Source of the DNA: Kappaphycus alvarezii
Taxonomy: Eukaryota; Rhodophyta; Florideophyceae; Gigartinales; Solieriaceae
Assembly (NCBI GenBank): GCA_002205965.3
Contig: NADL03000459.1
Span: 1,302,001 to 1,366,000, forward strand
Direction: 5' to 3'
Length of the DNA: 64,000 bases
In this document: piece by piece, positions 10,280 to 21,300 of the stretch
How positions within the stretch are numbered: position 1 is the stretch's first letter
Layout: each line of letters begins with the position of its first letter
Made by a program: the position numbers and the translations under genes
Notes under the pieces: model-generated
The model's input: only the letters and a program-made list of their open reading frames with translations
Databases searched by the model: none
Told to the model about the DNA's origin: nothing

Positions 10280-13200
10280 CTGGACTCATCATATCGCTCG
10301 AATACTCAACGGGGAGATGTGCAGGTAACTATATTTCAACAGGCCGCCAGTGGGACATCTATTTCTTAAGGATTTGGTAATTTTCCTGCAAAATCTTGCT
10401 GCTGTAAAATTAAAGCCTTTCTAACACCTCAGCTAATTATTAATCTGGTCCAATTATAAAATTGGATCTTCATCGGAAGATAAATATTAATCCAGGGGAC
10501 TCTGCTCTGCTTATAAATTTTATTCTGTTAGCAAATATGATAAGCATATTTTCCCGGGTGTTCGTTACATTTAAATTTCTTTTCTGGGATTATTTCTTAT
10601 CTCTAACATGAATCCTGAGAGGCATGGATTCAGTAATAGATTCTTCATTCTATCCCTAACGCTAAATTGTCAGCTGCATGGTGATTTACTATCTCATATC
10701 CGCCTAGTTCATATGTAACCATTGATGCTTGGCGTGTCAATTTCTTGAGATCTGTTTCCGATCTGTGTATGGAGTTAATTTACTTATTTACTGTCGCATC
10801 TGGAGAGTTTTTCTCTAGAAATAGGTGCAGTACATCCTTCGACTTCTTTCTTAGATACAAATAGCTTAATTAATCGCTTAAACCCCTCGCTATCGTTCTC
10901 TTATTATTATTTCCTTTATTTTCCGAGGTCAGGTCCATTTAATCAATTAATTTTTTAATTACTGGACTGGTAAGTAGGAGAAATTATATACATCTATACA
11001 TTATTACTTCAGTAATTCTGTGCACTAGTAGGTCACGATATTATTTTTGTATAGTTTTATCGTTTTATCGTTTTATCATACAGGTAATGACCCTCATATT
11101 TTCAAAATTGGAAGCCGAACTGTATTCCGGTAATGCTGAAATTGTAAAATAAATCAAATTAACCTCTGCGAAGAATCTCCTCTGTTTCCTCGATGGAACA
11201 GTCTTGTTCATTCAGGAGAGGATGGTGTAACTCTTTACTATACAGTTTTGTACATCAATACTGGACAGCTATAAGGTTGAGGATGGGTATTTCGCCTGGT
11301 ACAGAGTGTTTAGACTAAGTAAAAGACCTCAGCGAAAGTGAAAATATTCACGTGCGTTAATTCTCTTTAGTATTCCAGTTGTACCGATTTACTTCGTGCG
11401 TTGATTCTCTCCTTTTATCTTTCCTCATTTATCCCCCTTCTCTCATCTCAACCGCCTACGAACCAATCACCGCCCATATATACGCTTCCTATGCGATCCT
11501 CCTTCCGTTCATACGCGGCAAACACATTCCCAATTGCATTATGATGACTGTTTCAAAGGAAAAACATGGAATAAAGGTCACTACTGCATAAGAAGCCACG
11601 ATAGGCCTCTATTTTGAACAAATTAACCCTAAAAGATGGGTTCACTCAACTCATTCACAAAACAAACAACGAAGTAGGAAATAATTGCATTAATCGGGGT
11701 TAGCACCAGGCCTAAGCATATGTAAAACAAGTAGTAAATTAGGTCGCGCCTAAAAATGAATTTTGACACTCCTGAAGCCCTTCATTAGTGCCATATCGTT
11801 CTGTACGGCACTAATGAGGCTGGAGCCTTAAATATACTTAGCAAAAGCTCTTTTTTGTCAAGGACTACAACTAGACTTATTCACGGCAATAAAATGAAGT
11901 ATACCTCAACAAAAGCATATGATGTGTATATAATTCTCTATAAATACTCATGCTACTTGGAATTTAGTCATATTTTTGTACACAGTTCGCAGTGAACTAG
12001 CTTTTCAATCGATCAAAAAACATTCTCGTCCATATTTCATGGATAAAAATTTCAATTGAAGGTAAAATTGTAATTTAAATTTCATAGTGGAGAAACACCC
12101 CATACCAGTCAAGTAGCTGTTTTCGTATTCTATATTATCAGAATGCATTAAGTGATTTTAGAAATGGTCCTTAATCGGGCAGGAAATGCAATATTTTCAA
12201 AAAAGCAATATTCCACGCAGTACCGAGAATACTCTCCACGAAAAGTACGAGTTTATGTAGAAAGATGTGAATCGCCGATTTTTGTCCAGAAGCAGTGCGA
12301 AACTCAGAAGATAATCAAATAGGGTACTATTATTACTAAGAAGAACGACCGCTGTTGGTATGACCATCTGGTCAGATTGGAAAGGAAGAAGGGGATGAGC
12401 GGGGAACACCCGCCCCTTTCAGCGTTCAAGAGATGTTTTTATTCCGGTTAATATTTCTTTCGCTCTCATTATAATCAGTTCAATGTTGAACGTATTATCT
12501 CCAATTCGGAGATGTTGCATTAATAGAATGTATCAAATTATCGGGTGTGATACATGCGTTAGAAATCAAGAGGTACAATGTACAATCACTGTACAAAAAA
12601 ATCACCTTTCAAAACTGCTTCACACTAATGCAGACAATTATTTCTGCAAGTACACGTTCATATCACACTTCATGTCTATGAGACACAGGAACGGAGCAAT
12701 GCTAAAAATACAAATTGAGTTCCACCAATGCACATACTTCCGATGATAGAGCCCGCGCTGTCTCAAATTTGTAAATAATTGACAAATCGAAAATGTGCTT
12801 AATGCACTGATCACTCAAGTGGTATACTTACTGAATCTACAATACTGACTACCAGTCGGAATATTCGAAATAAGATGACTTAAAGCCAATTAAAGATGAC
12901 TAAAGATCATTTATCAGAAAGATTGATTAAATATATTCCTTTGTTGAATGTTTTCATGAGAAGAATTTAGAGATTATGTAATACCTCCCTGCACAAAATC
13001 TGTATACCTTAGTTTCCTTCCCGCAGAATTTTTTAAATCGTAATTTTTCAAAATTTCACTGGTCCTTCGTTGTATATTCTTTGCAGAAAAAAGTACTTTG
13101 TACACCGATAGAAGTGATCTTTTGATTTTGATATATCAAATTTAGATTTAGTGAGAAAAAAGTCCTGAAAATAGGTTCTGTTTAGCCCTTTCGCATCAAT

Positions 13201-15460
13201 TAAAGAGTATATAATATTTTTTAAGGAAAAATGATGAAAAATTACTAAATGTTTAGGACTTGGAAACAAGAGAATAGGCTCACAAGATCAAGAAAAATTA
13301 CATAACATATCTCGTTATGATGTATTCAAAACTTTTTTCCCCGAAAACTCTTCTTGGATTCCTATTCAGTAAAATACTAAACACACATTGCATGCATTAT
13401 TGATAATTATGACATAAAAAGAGATTCCTTTCCTAAAATAATATCATGGCAGCACCATTTCCTGTAATTTTTTCATCTACGTTTCTAAAATTGGAGAAAG
13501 GATATGATTTTGGAAAAATGTAGACCAGTATATTTGCGCAAAAAACATATGATTGTGCCAGTACTAGAACATTAAGGACGAAGGAGGTTCACGTAATGGG
13601 CGGTTTATTAACCAAATTCGCCGTAGTTGCTTGAAAAGAGCCCCACAGCTTGTATTATGCAATGTTTGCTCTTCGAAATACTTAAAAAGCCCAAGTTGAA
13701 CTCAAAACTTAATCCCGTTACTGCCATAGGATATTTTATAATGCATTATGTCAGAAAAAACCGTTTCCTTCATCTTGGTGTACATTGAGCAAGTAACCCA
13801 TCCCTTTTTGGGGCTAAGAACGTTCTAATAATGAAAATATTTTACTTAACATTATCTCCACAACAGAATGATTATTTCAAAGCTATCGGCTCAAATTTGA
13901 GAATTTGAATGGGTTTCTGTGGTCTTGTAGACGTTTCGACACAACTAATCTGCTTGCACCCTGGAAGGTACTTATGTACAACATAACGCGTTGTGCCTTC
14001 GCCGTGCCTTCATTTTCTTTTATTTATTGTGATTATAGAATTTGTATTTTGCTATTTTTTTTGGTTTTCTAAGAATTTTTGTAAAGATAAGCTCAATGAA
14101 ATATGGCTCGATGGTTGTAAAGTCAATTGTCATTGCATAAAATTGAATATTTAGAGCAATGAGTAAATTCTTCTTCTCCATTTACGTACAGTATTTCAAT
14201 TTCTTCAAGTAGGTAATTGTTCTTGGTTTGCTGCGATTGGTACAAAGTTTATTGGATCTTTGAATTTGCATTCAAACCATGTAGAATATTCTTTAAGTAT
14301 TAGCTAATCTTAATTGCTTCCCGGGAAACTTTTCTGGAGCTCTATATGGAGCTACTTCAGATTATCTGTGCATTATTACGGCCCTAAGGTTAAACTGCGA
14401 TATGCCTCGCCAACAACAGATTAGACTGTTCTAAAATATAGAAATTCGATTTGCAAATTATGGTTTTTTTCCGAGAACCATTTTCAACACCGTGAAAACA
14501 GCTTCACTGCTGTTATGTTAACGAATAAAGTGTAATCTTGACCTGGAAAGAAGTCCAAACTCACCGCAAAAAACAGGTGATACCTGTATTAGCAAAAAAC
14601 ATACACAGTGCAGCTATGGTTCTATCTTTCCTTGCTGCTTATCACCTTCGCGTATCATGGAAAAATTTAATTTAAGATCTTAGGGTACCAATCTTCTGAT
14701 ATTCTGCGCTCATATTTCTGCAATACGTTTCCGCTTTGCAAATTATTTGCAGAAATTGAACTCATGCGCGGGTATACATTGCTGAAATATGGGCATCTAG
14801 AAACTAAGGGACAGGGGGTTGACAGCGATTGGAAGGAGAGTGTGAATGATGAATCTGGGAGCTCTGGAGTGGAGAATGGGTTGATAACTTTAAAAGGACG
14901 TGGAGGGAGGAGAAAAGTTTCTGCGAGTGAGATGCATGAAGAATTCGATTTTGGTTAGACACTAAGACAATATGATCTGGTGCACATTTATATAGAGATC
15001 AAGAAACTGGTGCAAACTTCATGAGTTCGGAGATCTACAAAAAGAGCGCAGACTAACTCGTGAATTTAGAAAATTGGAACGCAATGCGGCGACCGAACTG
15101 GAGTTCAAGAAAAGAGAGGTAAAAATAGAAGCTATAACAGCTTTTTGGCTTCTTTACTATCGAAAGAGTCACTTAGTGGTGGATGCACTCCAATGGGTAT
15201 CTATTAATATCCTCTGATCTGCCTTTAGTCCACCTTGATGATGACTCCGCGCTCACAAGCTAGTAGTCCAGCGTTTCCGCTGCATAGTTAGGGTTTGGAG
15301 GTACAGAGACGCTTGAAGAAGTCCTCTTCTACATATCCTACGTCCAGACCTACTCCAGCACTGGAAGCTCAAATCTAAAATATGCAGATGTTTGGCTCCA
15401 GTAAAATCAGTTTCTGATGTTGCAGTGCAGAAAGCGGCGAGGTAAAGTGAGTCTTTGAGA
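10280..15460. other. AT-rich, no recognisable gene
   Basis: Frames are short (up to 87 codons) and none resembles a family I know. The segment contains one small tandem repeat (11054-11077). It is probably old, mutated transposon or neutral intergenic DNA. Confidence 0.5.
11054..11077 (+). repeat. Tandem repeat, 3 x GTTTTATC
   Basis: Three perfect 8-bp units in a row. It is too short to suggest a function. Confidence 0.8.
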
Positions 15461-15462
15461 AA

Positions 15463-16023
15463 ATGCAGAACAGGCACCATACTAGGGTAATACATTATCG
15501 GTCAGTACTTTTTTACCTCCTTAAAAATCCATTATACAGCTATGCGGGAGCCCTCCATGATTTGATAAACGCGGACTGGTCAGCGTCTAAATTTCAGCAG
15601 AAATTTAATCTCCAGATTTGCTCGGAAGTTATACCTACTGTTAACAAAGATACACTACTGGCGGTTGTCGACACCCATCAATTCTTCAGACTGAGCATCG
15701 AGACAATAGCGAGAGTGAAGCGTCCAGTCCTGAAGTCTGTGTTGTGTGCTTGCGGAACATTATCTAAAGATCGCTCTATCATTGAGGTTCAGAATGTTGT
15801 TTCAAGAGAACACATGTGGCTAGGAGTTTCTTCGGGTCTTGGATTCATCGGAACCACCGCTAGCGACAGTTATAATTTGAAAAATATCGACTCGCAAGAA
15901 AGATATTTAATTAGGCACGGCGTGTCTCCCAGTTGTCGAAACGCGTCTTCAAGTGGAGTAGTGGATATAGGTAGGGCTCCCGTTATGTATGAATTATTGC
16001 TATTCATGGCGGCGTACCACTGA
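15463..16023 (+). CDS. Open frame of 186 codons, unrecognised
   Basis: I do not recognise this protein. It starts MQNRHHTRVIHYRSVLFYLL and shows no signal peptide, repeat or catalytic motif. It lies between an AT-rich desert and a dispersed repeat, with no gene-like neighbour. By a rough stop-codon expectation, about one frame of this length is likely by chance in 64 kb, so it may not be a gene. Conservation of the reading frame in related genomes would support it; expression alone would not. Confidence 0.2.
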   Translation: MQNRHHTRVIHYRSVLFYLLKNPLYSYAGALHDLINADWSASKFQQKFNLQICSEVIPTVNKDTLLAVVDTHQFFRLSIETIARVKRPVLKSVLCACGTLSKDRSIIEVQNVVSREHMWLGVSSGLGFIGTTASDSYNLKNIDSQERYLIRHGVSPSCRNASSSGVVDIGRAPVMYELLLFMAAYH

Positions 16024-16252
16024 GATCCAGTACAGTGTAGAGTTCAGTTGAGCGCCGATCAACTTGAAAGCGTAGAGGAGCAGCCCAGAAATTAAGGCGG
16101 CGGTGATTGATTGTTATGGTTTCCCTTGTCCGAGAGCCTTTACGCGGATCGCGCATCATGGAATATATTGCGCTGGAAGATAGTAATTACAAGGGAACCC
16201 CCTCAAGGGACAGTTCTCAAGCGAGGTGTACTGTTGCTTCAGCAATACTGTA

Positions 16253-16580
16253 GATACTCTTTGAAAAGATAGTAATAACGACGACCGGTATCTGTAGTAG
16301 CTCCCGTTCTGCACCCCGACGGCGGAGCGAGGTATTGTAGTATGTAGTAGGTAGCTGCAACTGCCTTTTTCTTTTCCTTATACTGTCTGCCCGCTCCTCT
16401 CGGGTGAGAGTTCGAGCACAAACATTTATGCATATTTTGGCTAGAGCACCACAGTGTTTATTGCGCAATAGAGATAAGAAATAAATCAGAAATATGAAAT
16501 ACGTAACACCAAACAAGATAGTATCACGAAAAGCCTACAGCAATTACAGCATTTCGTTACAGCTCATACGAAAAGATTCA
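16253..16580 (+). repeat. Dispersed repeat R, complete copy (about 328 bp)
   Basis: The first ~90 bp (from GATACTCT) match 23812-23903 and the remainder matches 26005-26304. Together these show one repeat of about 320-330 bp that is intact here and split elsewhere by a transposon. It contains CTCCTCTCGGGT and a GAGTTCGAG block like the B box of tRNA-derived SINEs. I could not find a convincing A box, so SINE identity is only a possibility. It lies at the 3' side of the minus-strand copia element, where a 3' LTR would be expected, but it does not match the LTR-like repeat. Confidence 0.65.
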
Positions 16581-16639
16581 CATTTACAGCACTCTATAGA
16601 CGAGTGATGCTATTCTGTATCACCCACTGAATCAACTCT

Positions 16640-17154
16640 GTGTTGTAAATGCCCTGCAGGAGAATAGATAAAAATAACATGTTCGGATTTCCTTTTGTAA
16701 ACGCATTTGCGATGTTGTCTGTTCCGCTCACTAAACCAACTTACGATATCTCGAAAGCTTTGTATGCTTAATTCGAAGCGGCAATTTCGATCATCAGCGT
16801 GTGTTCTGTCGTCGCAGATTATTTCGTAATAACATGGAATAATTATTCAGAATCCGTAAGCATACGTATCCCAATATGCTTTCCATATATTCTCTGCAAA
16901 TCTTCTGTAGTCATGAATGCTCCATCGAATCCATCCGTGAATGCGTATAATAACCCACCAAGTATCGTTCGAAAAACTCTTTTCGACTTTCGACTAGAGT
17001 AATCAAGAATATGACATCTTTTTTCATCATCGCAAAGAATAATTATATATCCCAACTGAAACGTTAGGTCGTAGTTGGTCTCAAATGAAACATTGCTATA
17101 CATACGAAGGTATAAGGAAGATTCATCCAAGGGGGGAAAAAAGAGAGAAGTCAT
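16640..17154 (-). pseudogene. Copia RNase H domain, decayed
   Basis: The 104-codon frame ending at 16843 contains QLGYIIILCDDEKRCHILDY and RTILGGLLYAF. This matches the copia RNase H stretch that follows RT ('QLGyIilL.D....c.ild..S.k..Rv.rs.l.gEt.A'). A stop and a frame change separate it from a further conserved-looking end (GTDNIANAFTKGNPN) that runs to about 16640. In the ancestral element RNase H would digest the RNA strand of the RNA:DNA hybrid. Confidence 0.75.
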
Positions 17155-17209
17155 CTTTTTTAGTATTACTAGTTGGCTTTTTCAGCTGTCTCACGGGCTC
17201 TGGAGAGAA

Positions 17210-18212
17210 TCACTCTTCCGTCACTTGTGCAGCTTTGTTAACCAGCCACATGATGTATGGACGAGAATGTGTGCACCAAGCAAGAGAAGAACCAGCACTC
17301 CGAAATTTCGCGAACTTTGCGTCCTCCGGCATCAGATTAAGCCTGAATATGTAACCCTTTCGGCTAATGTCAAGTGATCTGTTAGCATATCGCTTTATAT
17401 TCAAACCAGAGAAACTGGGCTCATTCAATTCGCGAGGCTTCTCATCAAATTGCTCTCTTAGGCGATTGATAACGTCTAAAAAGGCTGGGTTTCGACTCCA
17501 AGAGATTCTTCGACGTAAATACGAAATATACCTGAGGCTTCAATACTTCCTTCCTCTCTCCAAGTATACTTAGTTGGATCACCATATGATGGTATCAAGC
17601 CTATATTTTCTTTGAGGTATATGTGTACAGTTTACATCTAATATTCTCTGCTATAAGACAATCCATACAACGGTCTGCGTAGTTTGAAGATCTCATCTGA
17701 ACTGATATTGAAATAAGGCCGGTCAGAGATACGAAGTTTCAAGCAAATCTCGCGTCCAAGTGGGTCCCTACTTTGTAGATATGTTTGGCTTCTGTAATTA
17801 ATGAACACCCTGATACCCTTAACTGCGGCAAATGTCACGATATTTCTAGTCGATCTTTGTTGTACTACTAGAATTTTTTGAACAACTACTTCTTTGTCTA
17901 CGTCTCTGTGACATTGGACAATGCACCTGGCCTTTTAGCTGTCGTTCGAAGTCCATGTGTTCTTGGTTGCTAACAAGAATCTTCCGCCTAGGACGTTTGA
18001 CCCGTAAGGAACGTCTTTATTTTTGACCGCATTAAATACTTGTCTGCAGTCAGACCCTGTACATCCTGTTCTATTGCTTTCCTAAACTCTGGGGATCTGT
18101 ATTTAAAATCACCAGGCTTCACTATTTCAGTGATTAGTGACTTAGGTGTAGTGAAATCGCTCGCGTTTACTGTTTCATGCTGATATTCTTGCCCGGAAGA
18201 GATACCTATCAA
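17210..18212 (-). pseudogene. Copia reverse transcriptase, decayed, catalytic YVDD changed to YVEE
   Basis: Segments in order on the minus strand: FRKAIEQDVQGL (18212 side), VLGGRFLLATKNTW, FKLRRPLYGLSYSREY (the copia 'kPLYGL.dSGdYW' block, about 17640), GDPTKYTWREEGSIEASGIF, then IYVEESLG at 17497-17520, and RPYIMWLVNKAAQVTEE near 17210. The pair normally read as two aspartates in YVDD is GAA GAA (17506-17511), which would abolish metal binding. At least three frameshifts lie between the segments. A second copia RT in this window (39890-40735) also has its pair altered. Confidence 0.8.
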
Positions 18213-18254
18213 CTAATCGATTGCCTCATGAATTACAATAAGCGAATTAAGTTT

Positions 18255-19150
18255 TTACAGACGTGGAATTCTATGCTCCCTTCGTTCGGCAGTGTTTGTG
18301 ATACTAGACAGTGCGGGATCTGATGATCCCGCACTATCTATACCGTAACGGTACTTTCTAACTATTTCGACCGAAAATTGCTTATCTATTCCATTGAATT
18401 CGACGATCAAAATCATTCCTAAGATACCATGGGCAGGGTGCGGACCTACCCAAACGGAAGGATTATCCCTATACACTAGCAAATCATCAACGATTCCGAT
18501 GTCAGCCGTGGTGGCTCGCGGAAGCTTGCTCCTCAAGGCTTGATAAATCCTACTTGCGGCAAACTTCTTTTCCATTTCCTAACTAGCTTCTGCCATAGCG
18601 GTCATCCTATCCACTTGTGCTGGTAGTTCCGTTGGCAAGAGAAGGATGGGCGGCTTAACACTTAACACCAATAAAGTCTCCACTAGGCCATTTGGTCCAG
18701 CGGTGTCATTGAGTGTCTTAACCAAGATCTCCAAGGCTGTATGCTTACTAATCCCGGGGGTTTCTGCTGTGAACTTACAGTAGATCTCTCTTGGGTAAGC
18801 GTGATACAGTTCTCTGACACCAAGTGAGTTATGGCTCACGATTCAGGCTAATCTTAACTTAATTTCAGCGAGGAGACAATATTTCTTGAAGCACAATGCT
18901 TAAAATTAGGGACCTTCATCTGCATGGAGTTCCATCGGATGAAAAACGTATCTAATCGACCATATACTAATATAGGTCCTCCATACCTCGTCTGCTGTCT
19001 CATTTGAAAGGAATTCCGCGTTGAACTTCGTATCCTTGTCTGCGACGTGGAAGACAGGATCATTATCGAATTTGAAATGAGTCATAGATCAAACCTTGTT
19101 GAAGATGATGTCGTGGTTCGGTAATGTGGCACGAGATCTTCCCGGTTTGT
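18255..19150 (-). pseudogene. Copia integrase core and C-terminal region, decayed
   Basis: The minus strand carries FHVADKDTKFNAEFLSNE (about 19060), a TRYGG-containing frame at 18854-19063, MSHNSLGVRELYHAYPREIY (18579-18839) with NDTAGPNGLVETLL, and IVDDLLVYRDNPSVWVGPHP (18255-18575). These follow the copia integrase pattern 'vD..T.f.aa.FL', then '..ShNalG.gEryH..lR', then 'VND..G..GlvPs.LvfG', then 'vl.yre....w.GPy.v'. Frames change several times. The catalytic DDE set cannot be traced completely. Confidence 0.75.
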
Positions 19151-19160
19151 TGCTTAAGCG

Positions 19161-19715
19161 TTAGCATACGTCACATGAAAATTCAGTGTTTTGCAACTTC
19201 CCAAGAGTTTGTTGTGGGCAGTACCCTGGTTTTGCACGGTTGAGAACATTAAACAACCTTTGCGACTCTGAATGGTAAAAAAGGCGATGGACTTTGCGTA
19301 GTTCTTCGCCAGAAATCAAAATCTCCTTTTCGGCATTCCACACGATAAACAGGTGACCGCGTTCCCTTTTTAGGGCAATTTGATATTCTCCCGTGCTCGT
19401 GAAAATTTTTTCTTGGGAAAAGGCAATAGCTAGCTGATAATTGTCCAGGAACTCAAGACCGACAAGAAGTGGCAGAGTGGCATCAACAACTTCTACATCA
19501 AACGAAATGAACAAATCAATACTGATAGGGATGCGAATATTGGTAAAGCCGAGCCCTTTGAACTTCTTGTTACTGAATTTATATAGAAGATTGCCGTCTA
19601 TTTTCCTTGAAAAAATGAAAAAATGGTACACTCATGGGAGCGCAATAAGTCTTAGCTTGATTCAGACCAATTACTGATTTCTGATCTCCAGTATCAACGC
19701 AGGAACCGCAGAAGG
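19161..19715 (-). pseudogene. Copia protease plus integrase zinc-binding region
   Basis: The aspartic protease active site CVDTGDQKSVIG is visible near 19690 (DTG codons 19687-19695), followed after a frame change by a 156-codon frame (19161-19631). That frame continues the protease (IPISIDLFISFDVEVVDATLP, here split by numbering only) and ends in the integrase zinc motif, His-x4-His in VHRLFYH and Cys-x2-Cys in CDVC. The D-T-G triad is intact, but the chain is broken upstream and downstream. Confidence 0.7.
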
Positions 19716-20137
19716 TTTTTTTCTACTTCAGCTATAAGGAGCTCTGTCTGTGATATGTCCTCCTCAAACAATGTAGCAATCGAATCTTCAGCAGTAATGT
19801 ATACTTCATCTGAGTTTTCTAGTGGTGAAAGACATTATTCGTATTCGCTCTCAAGATCTGTACTTTGGATAGGGGTTGACGGTTTCATAAGATGGGAAAT
19901 CGTACTCAGATGCTTGATTTGGATTTTCGCTGAAGAAATAAGGCTTTCGAAAAACTCTTTGTTGGGTAGTGTCTCCTCTTCATTTCCAGTCTGGGAGGGA
20001 ATGGCCGTGATATCATTGTCAAGTTGAGAACACAGTTCCGCTCAGGCATGATGTCTGTTGTGATTTGTCCTTTCGTTCTTTCTCGCATAATAATCTAGCT
20101 TATTTACAGCAGCTCTAGCAACGTTGAGAGGACGTTT

Positions 20138-20180
20138 GTAGTATTTGACGAGATGAGTCTTATTACCACAGTTCAAGCAT
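20138..20180 (-). pseudogene. Gag zinc knuckle with the last cysteine replaced
   Basis: The minus strand reads RCLNCGNKTHLVKYYK. This is the retroviral-type CX2CX4HX4C nucleocapsid knuckle, except that the final Cys is Tyr (TAC at 20138-20140), a single-base change from TGC. It belongs to the decayed copia gag. Confidence 0.7.
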
Positions 20181-20507
20181 CTCGTAATAGATAGAGGGTC
20201 AAAAAGTTGACTTTTCTCCCCCCTTCCTTCGGTTCCCTCCAGCGCACTAAGGATGGCTTGCGAGCGTAACGACCCAGCCTACTGAAACGTACTTCTATTG
20301 AATCGTCATCGAATAAAATAGTTGTAGTATTATCCACCCTGTCGATCTTCGCCGAACGATTTCTCCTACATATCTCGTTATTTAAACGAGCGATTTTGGC
20401 TTCCTTACTGAGTTAGAGTTGGACTTCGAGCTCTCTATAGAGCTGTTGGAAGTTCAAGCTATATGTTTCCACTCTCGCACGTAGCTCTATAGTCCACTGG
20501 AACACTG

Positions 20508-20951
20508 CTACTGCTGACGACAAATATTCAACTTTTGAGCGTCTCTTCGGTGCAAAATTGGAGCTTGCCTACATAACTTAGTGATAATATTATAAAATCG
20601 CTCAAGTGCAGTGGCGACATCCATTCCATTACTTACAAATTCGCTCAAAAGATGCGATTTTAGATGGTTCTTGACCTTATTTTGCCTCACAGGGGAGTCG
20701 CATTCTCTTTCGATCTGGTCAACTGCTTGCTGAAAAGTTTGGGAATAGACATCAACTGCATCTAAATAGAACCTCCTTGCGTCATCTCCAAGTAGATTGT
20801 GTAAGAATTGCAACTTCTGGGTAGAAGTCAAGTTGTATTCAAGCCCAATCTGTCTATATTCGCCAACAATTTTTTGCCAGCATTCCCGTGTGTCACCCGA
20901 GAATTTCCATTCGTTATCACGGAAGATTTCGGTGATCTTTTTATAATCCAC
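20508..20951 (-). pseudogene. Copia Gag capsid region
   Basis: A 147-codon frame with the helical Gag pattern seen in copia elements: FSGDTRECWQKIVGEYRQIG, then QKLQFLHNLLGDDARRFYLD, then SHLLSEFVSNGMDVATALER. It opens with GTG after an in-frame TAG, so the true start has been lost. Gag would form the particle that packages element RNA. It lies directly downstream of the LTR-like repeat and upstream of the zinc knuckle. Confidence 0.75.
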
Positions 20952-20984
20952 TTTTTTGTACAGGGCATCGCACTGCTAACAGCA

Positions 20985-21300
20985 GTTATTGTACTGTACA
21001 GTTAGGGCAAATTTTTATTGCCGACCACAATTAATCTCGGACTTTATACTCTACCGAAAGGGCCTGAGGGCATGTAGTCTGGACCAATCGGCCTTAAACT
21101 TGGACCCGATATTTTCGCAGGCGCAAGCCACCCATTGGGCCAAGCGTCGCCTAGCTCATCTTTAACTTGGATATTTATTTCTTGGCTGATATTGACTTTA
21201 CTTACCACACCGCAGTAGGTCGTCCTAACTTATCTAACTAGCAGTATTTATACCCATCTGGCCACTAGGGCCCCCGACTAAGCAGCTACCCCGGTGTTGG
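20985..21300 (-). repeat. LTR-like repeat, copy 2 (5' side of the copia element)
   Basis: Homologous to 9955-10275. It lies 35-350 bp upstream of the minus-strand gag frame, where a 5' LTR belongs. It carries TATAAATAC on the minus strand (21243-21254). Its gag-proximal end contains TGTACTGTACAG, the GTAC palindrome seen near host genes. LTR ends (TG...CA), primer-binding site and target duplication could not be fixed. Confidence 0.6.
21243..21254 (-). promoter_or_regulatory. TATA box of the LTR-like repeat
   Basis: GGTATAAATACT on the minus strand, about 290 bp upstream of gag. It is conserved in the other copy at 10212-10223 although the flanks have diverged. Confidence 0.5.

Larger units (their letters stand above)
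16640..20951 (-). mobile_element. Decayed Ty1/copia retrotransposon
   Basis: Read on the minus strand, the modules come in copia order: gag (20508-20951), zinc knuckle (about 20138-20180), aspartic protease with DTG (19687-19695), integrase (about 18255-19300), reverse transcriptase (17210-18212) and RNase H (16640-17154). Each is recognisable, but frameshifts and stops separate them. An LTR-like repeat with a minus-strand TATA box lies just upstream at 20985-21300. No matching 3' LTR was found near 16.0-16.6 kb, so that end is lost, too diverged, or replaced by repeat R. The element cannot code for an active polyprotein. Confidence 0.85.

Noticed and set aside
15463..16023. 186-codon open frame as a new gene
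   Set aside because: No recognisable motif; about one frame of this length is expected by chance in a window of this size. Kept only as a low-confidence entry.
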